The notes below the pieces were generated by a model, which made no database searches, had not been told where the DNA came from, and saw nothing but the letters and a program-made list of their open reading frames with translations. This document shows, piece after piece, positions 60,482 to 64,000 of a stretch of DNA of 64,000 nt. The position numbers were made by a program, and so were the translations under genes. Positions within the stretch are counted from its first letter, which is position 1, and each line of letters opens with the position of its first letter. Origin of the DNA: Nocardioides baculatus. GTDB lineage: Bacteria; Actinomycetota; Actinomycetes; Propionibacteriales; Nocardioidaceae. The stretch covers positions 248,001 through 312,000 of the forward strand of contig NZ_JAERSG010000003.1 of assembly GCF_016735675.1 (NCBI RefSeq), given 5' to 3'.

Positions 60482-61972
60482 TCAGGCCTGGCCGCCCGTG
60501 AGCTTCTCGCGGAGCGCCTGGAGCGCCTCGTCCGAGGCGAGCGAGCCGCCGGTGTCGCCACCGGTCTCGCCGCCCTCGGTCGCGGTGTCGCCACCCGAGG
60601 AGTAGGACGTGGCCTCGCCGGCCTCGACCTCGGCCTGCTTGGCCTCCTCCTGCTGCTTGACGTGCGCCTCCCAGCGGGCGTGCGCCTTGGCGTACTGGTC
60701 CTCCCAGACCGCGCGCTGGTCGTCGAAGCCCTCGAGCCACTCGCCCGTCTCGGGGTCGAAGCCCTCGGGGTAGACGTAGTTGCCCTGCTCGTCGTAGGTC
60801 GCGGTCATGCCGTAGAGCGTGGGGTCGAACTCCTCCACGTCGGAGGCGGCAGCGGTCTCGTTGGCCTGCTTGAGCGACAGCGAGATCCGGCGACGCTCGA
60901 GGTCGATGTCGATGATCTTGACCATGACGTCGTCGTTGACCTGGACGACCTGCTCGGGGATCTCGACGTGACGCTCGGCGAGCTCGGAGATGTGCACCAG
61001 GCCCTCGATGCCCTCCTCGACGCGGACGAACGAACCGAAGGGCACCAGCTTGGTGACCTTGCCCGGGACGATCTGTCCGATCTGGTGGGTGCGGGCGAAG
61101 TGCTGCCACGGGTCCTCCTGCGTCGCCTTCAGCGACAGGGAGACACGCTCGCGGTCCATGTCGACGTCGAGGACCTCGACGGTGACCTCGTCGCCCACGG
61201 CGACGACCTCGGACGGGTGGTCGATGTGCTTCCACGACAGCTCGGAGACGTGGACGAGACCGTCGACGCCGCCGAGGTCCACGAACGCACCGAAGTTGAC
61301 GATCGACGAGACGACACCCTTGCGGATCTGGCCCTTCTGGAGCTGGGTCAGGAAGCCGTGGCGAACCTCGGACTGGGTCTGCTCGAGCCAGGCACGGCGC
61401 GACAGGACCACGTTGTTGCGGTTCTTGTCGAGCTCGATGATCTTCGCCTCGAGCGTCTGGCCGACGTAGGGCTGCAGGTCGCGGACGCGACGCATCTCCA
61501 CGAGCGAGGCCGGCAGGAAGCCGCGCAGGCCGATGTCGAGGATGAGGCCGCCCTTGACGACCTCGATGACGGTGCCCTCGACGACGCCGTCCTCCTCCTT
61601 GACCTGCTCGATGGTGCCCCAGGCGCGCTCGTACTGGGCGCGCTTCTTGGACAGGATCAGACGGCCTTCCTTGTCCTCCTTCTGGAGGACGAGGGCCTCG
61701 ACCTTGTCGCCCACGGAAACGACCTCGTTGGGGTCGACGTCGTGCTTGATGGACAGCTCGCGCGAGGGAATGACGCCCTCGGTCTTGTAGCCGATGTCGA
61801 GGAGGACCTCGTCACGGTCCACCTTGACGATGGTCCCGTCGACGATGTCGCCGTCGTTGAAGTACTTGATGGTCGCGTCGATCGCCGCGAGGAAGTCTTC
61901 TTCGGACCCGATGTCGTTGACGGCCACCTGGGGCGCGTCGTAGTCCGGAAGAGTGGAGAGGGTGCTGGTCAT
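60482..61972 (-). CDS. rpsA: 30S ribosomal protein S1
   Basis: This 496-residue protein has four S1 OB-fold repeats at about residues 37-107, 122-190, 208-277 and 294-364, including GVVSSIVNFGAFVDLGGVDG and GKVTKLVPFGSFVRVEEGIE. The C-terminal tail from about 420 is acidic and Gly/Thr-rich (GGDTATEGGETGGDTGGS), as in actinobacterial S1. It binds mRNA and the 30S subunit. AAGGAA lies about 13 bases before the ATG. In many actinobacteria rpsA is next to coaE; here 6 kb with seven genes of other types lies between. Confidence 0.96.
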   Translation of the reverse strand: MTSTLSTLPDYDAPQVAVNDIGSEEDFLAAIDATIKYFNDGDIVDGTIVKVDRDEVLLDIGYKTEGVIPSRELSIKHDVDPNEVVSVGDKVEALVLQKEDKEGRLILSKKRAQYERAWGTIEQVKEEDGVVEGTVIEVVKGGLILDIGLRGFLPASLVEMRRVRDLQPYVGQTLEAKIIELDKNRNNVVLSRRAWLEQTQSEVRHGFLTQLQKGQIRKGVVSSIVNFGAFVDLGGVDGLVHVSELSWKHIDHPSEVVAVGDEVTVEVLDVDMDRERVSLSLKATQEDPWQHFARTHQIGQIVPGKVTKLVPFGSFVRVEEGIEGLVHISELAERHVEIPEQVVQVNDDVMVKIIDIDLERRRISLSLKQANETAAASDVEEFDPTLYGMTATYDEQGNYVYPEGFDPETGEWLEGFDDQRAVWEDQYAKAHARWEAHVKQQEEAKQAEVEAGEATSYSSGGDTATEGGETGGDTGGSLASDEALQALREKLTGGQA

Positions 61973-62130
61973 ATGGAAGGAGATTCCTTGGATGGATGGA
62001 GTCGTACGGACGCGCGCAACCGTCTGTTTCACGCACCTCCGTCGATGACGGTGGCAGGCGAGCCTCGCTTCGCTCGGTATGGAAGCCGGGCAGGCGACTG
62101 GCGCAGCAGCCAAGACTACGCGCGTGCGGC

Positions 62131-62152
62131 GCCCGCCGTCCAACCGGCGGGC
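62131..62152 (-). terminator. Hairpin after the APH-fold kinase gene
   Basis: GCCCGCCG (62131-62138) and CGGCGGGC (62145-62152) form a perfect 8-base stem with a 6-base loop, 15 bases downstream of the kinase stop on the minus strand. Confidence 0.6.
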
Positions 62153-62167
62153 ACGCTCAGCCCACGC

Positions 62168-63076
62168 TCAGCGCACGCTCGGGCCGACGCCCTCCCACGA
62201 TGCCGGCCACGCGTGCACGTCGCCCGCCTCTGCGATGGCCCGGAGCAGCACGTCCGCACGGTCCGCGACGGGGTTCGTCCCGGCGCGTGAGGCGAGGTCG
62301 ACCAGCGCCCAGAGGTCCGCGGCGCGGGCGCCGTCGAGCAGTGCGGCCGGGGTCCCGCCGTGCCGCCCGGTCCACGCGCGCAGCACCGCGTCGACGTAGG
62401 CCGGCTGCCGCTCGAACCGGACCAGGTTGCCCACGTCGGTCCAGGGGTGGCCGGCGTGGGCGAACTCCCAGTCGAGGACCGCGGTCACCTCGATCGTGCC
62501 GGGGTCGACCAGCACGTTCTTCGGGTTGAGGTCGCTGTGCACGAGGCACGCCCGCCCGACGCCGTCCAGCTCGTCGTGCGCGGCCTCGGCCACCGGGCGG
62601 AGGGACGCGCGCTCGTCGGGTGTCCAGGCACCGAGGCGCTGCTCGACCCACTCGGCCAGACCGCCCTCGGGGAAGGCGCCGATGCGGAGGTCGGAGTCGA
62701 CGTAGGGCCCCGGGCGCACCATCGGCATCCCTGCGAGCGTGGCCGCGACGGACCCCATCGCGTGACCCAACCGGGCGAGCCCGCCATCGTCGAGACCGAC
62801 GACCAGGCGGTCGCCCGGCTCCCCCGGCATCCACGCAGTGACCAGGAACCCCGGCAAACCGCTCTCCCCGCGCCGCACCTCCAGCACGTCCGGGACGGGG
62901 ACCAGCCCGCGCACGAGGCGGAGGACGGCCTCGTCGACCTGCGGAGCGTCGGGCCCGCGAGCATCCCCGGGCGGATAGACCCGCACGACCGATCGCTCGC
63001 CGGCCACGTCACTGAGGAAGGTCCGCCCGGAGTGCCCTCCCGCAAGCGGCGTCAGCGAGGCAGCGAGGTCGGACAT
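62168..63076 (-). CDS. Aminoglycoside phosphotransferase (APH)-fold kinase
   Basis: This 302-residue protein has the APH kinase fold. The catalytic loop is CLVHSDLNPKNVLVD with the Asp, and the metal-binding motif is AVLDWEFAHAGHP. The N-terminal GGHSGRTFLSDVAGERSVVR is the nucleotide-binding glycine-rich loop. Family members phosphorylate aminoglycosides, homoserine, choline or sugars; nothing here identifies the substrate, and the name does not imply resistance. The ATG begins about 160 bases from the next plus-strand gene. It is followed by a hairpin. Confidence 0.88.
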   Translation of the reverse strand: MSDLAASLTPLAGGHSGRTFLSDVAGERSVVRVYPPGDARGPDAPQVDEAVLRLVRGLVPVPDVLEVRRGESGLPGFLVTAWMPGEPGDRLVVGLDDGGLARLGHAMGSVAATLAGMPMVRPGPYVDSDLRIGAFPEGGLAEWVEQRLGAWTPDERASLRPVAEAAHDELDGVGRACLVHSDLNPKNVLVDPGTIEVTAVLDWEFAHAGHPWTDVGNLVRFERQPAYVDAVLRAWTGRHGGTPAALLDGARAADLWALVDLASRAGTNPVADRADVLLRAIAEAGDVHAWPASWEGVGPSVR

Positions 63077-63234
63077 GGGGTGAATCGTGACATGTGCACC
63101 GCCGCACGCCGGACCGAAAGTAAAACCTGTGTTACCTAATCGTGGGTCTTTCGTTAATCCCTACAGATCACTCGTAGTTGCCTCGTTGATGCACAAAGGG
63201 TCAGCGGCGCACTCAACACCATGGGGGTACGAAG

Positions 63235-64000
63235 ATGGGTTCCACGACTCACCACCGGTTGAGCAACCGGTTCACCAGGGGGGCAGCAGTAGCTGTCGCC
63301 CTCGCGCTGCCGGGGACGTTCCTGGCGACCGCGCAGACGGCGTCGGCGGCACCCGTGCCGACGAGCGCCACCGCCTCGACGTCCGCGGGATTCCTGGGGG
63401 TCGACGTCCTGGGGGCGACCCTGCCTGCGCCGATCGGGAGCATCAACGCGGCCGCGGTCGACGTCGCGTCCGCGACCGGCTCGCTCCAGGCCGGTGCGCC
63501 CCGCGTGACGGCGCGGGCCTCGAACCTCGGTGCCGAGCTCGGCGGCGAGCAGCTGCCGGACATCCTGTCGTCGGCACAGCAGACAGCGCCGCCGACGAAT
63601 CCGTCGGCGACGACGGTGCAGAGCGGCGCCATCCCGCCCAACCCACTGCTCAACGCCGGCATCTCCACGTCGGTCGCGCACGCGCAGTTCACCGACGGCA
63701 GCTGCCTGCCCGCCGGCACGCCGTTGAGCTCGTCGTCGACCACGACCGTCGACGCCTCGGTGCTCGACGTCCCGGGTGTCGGCCGGCTGCTCAACGCCCC
63801 TGGCACCGTGAAGACCCAGCAGGACGTCTCGCTGGCGGCGACCGGCGGCGCGAACGACGCCCGCCGGGTGGTCTCGACCGCGTCGAGCAACCTCGCCGCC
63901 CTCAACCTCTTCGACCAGGTGACCGTCGGCGTCAGCCAGGACCCGACCCTGACCGCGACCGCGAGCGGTGTCACCGGCGGCGCGGACGTCGCGTACACCC
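63235..64000 (+). CDS. Secreted protein, incomplete at the right edge
   Basis: This frame is open from the ATG at 63235 to the end of the window (255 codons). The N-terminus is a signal peptide (basic RLSNRFTRG, then AAVAVALALPGTFLATAQTA, with a cleavage site near ASA-AP at about residue 38). The mature part is Ala/Thr/Ser/Gly-rich with strand-like repeats (FLGVDVLGATLPAPIGSINA, ASVLDVPGVGRLLNAPG). One cysteine is visible (GSCLPAG). It resembles cell-wall or choice-of-anchor-type surface proteins but no domain is assigned. The 158 bases upstream are AT-richer than elsewhere (TAAAACCTGTGTTACCTAAT), probably a promoter region. Confidence 0.75.
   Translation, partial: MGSTTHHRLSNRFTRGAAVAVALALPGTFLATAQTASAAPVPTSATASTSAGFLGVDVLGATLPAPIGSINAAAVDVASATGSLQAGAPRVTARASNLGAELGGEQLPDILSSAQQTAPPTNPSATTVQSGAIPPNPLLNAGISTSVAHAQFTDGSCLPAGTPLSSSSTTTVDASVLDVPGVGRLLNAPGTVKTQQDVSLAATGGANDARRVVSTASSNLAALNLFDQVTVGVSQDPTLTATASGVTGGADVAYT

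Noticed and set aside
62168-63076. An antibiotic-resistance gene
   Set aside because: The protein has the APH fold only. The fold is shared with kinases of choline, homoserine and sugars, and no resistance-gene neighbour or mobile element is present.

Overview
The window is very GC-rich, gene-dense bacterial chromosome with frequent GTG starts and 1-4 base gene overlaps. Its proteins are typical of Actinomycetota: SepH, DUF3710, DUF4193, DUF3159, an LprG/P55-type lipoprotein-exporter pair, a ferrochelatase with extra C-terminal cysteines and a SigA with a Lys/Ala-rich N-terminus. My best guess, from general resemblance only, is a Nocardioides-like member of the Propionibacteriales. I see no rRNA, tRNA, CRISPR array, prophage or intact transposon.

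Layout. 1-12 kb is the conserved actinobacterial block seen as Rv2689c-Rv2701c in Mycobacterium tuberculosis: RNA uracil methyltransferase, KimA-type potassium importer, the RCK proteins CeoB and CeoC, DUF3159, OB-fold protein, DUF3710, dut, DUF3093, DUF4193 and suhB. An XRE regulator and repeat DNA are inserted before DUF4193, and hemH follows suhB. 12-23 kb carries an aldonolactone oxidase, a TRIC-like channel, sepH, MOSC and rhodanese proteins, a thymidine kinase, a phosphodiesterase and a GNAT/acyl-CoA synthetase fusion. 23-37 kb has parC, lprG and its exporter, a beta-carbonic anhydrase, a two-gene GMC oxidoreductase/aldehyde dehydrogenase operon and parE. 37-46 kb holds envelope and secreted proteins, the housekeeping sigma factor, a DNA glycosylase, a universal stress protein and a glutamate-cysteine ligase. 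46-54 kb has dinB, the 5-oxoprolinase genes pxpC, pxpB and pxpA, a second sigma factor and a beta-N-acetylhexosaminidase. 54-64 kb has coaE, a MarR/ABC exporter pair, an aminotransferase, a GlxA-type regulator facing a 52-residue membrane protein, a patatin, rpsA, an APH-fold kinase and a secreted protein cut by the right edge.

How it works together. Many genes appear to be leaderless: a TANNNT box lies 6-8 bases before the ATG or GTG, often in divergent pairs (kimA-like/ceoB, dut/DUF3093, hemH/MFS). Two regulator/target pairs have clear palindromic operators, at 55009-55025 and around 59235-59307.

The most unusual content is outside the genes. A family of about 13 short palindromes with core GAGTC...GACTC lies in three intergenic clusters, and one copy is in frame inside pxpB. 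A 403-base gap splits pxpA from pxpB and can fold into five consecutive hairpins behind a promoter-like sequence; it is a candidate undescribed structured RNA.
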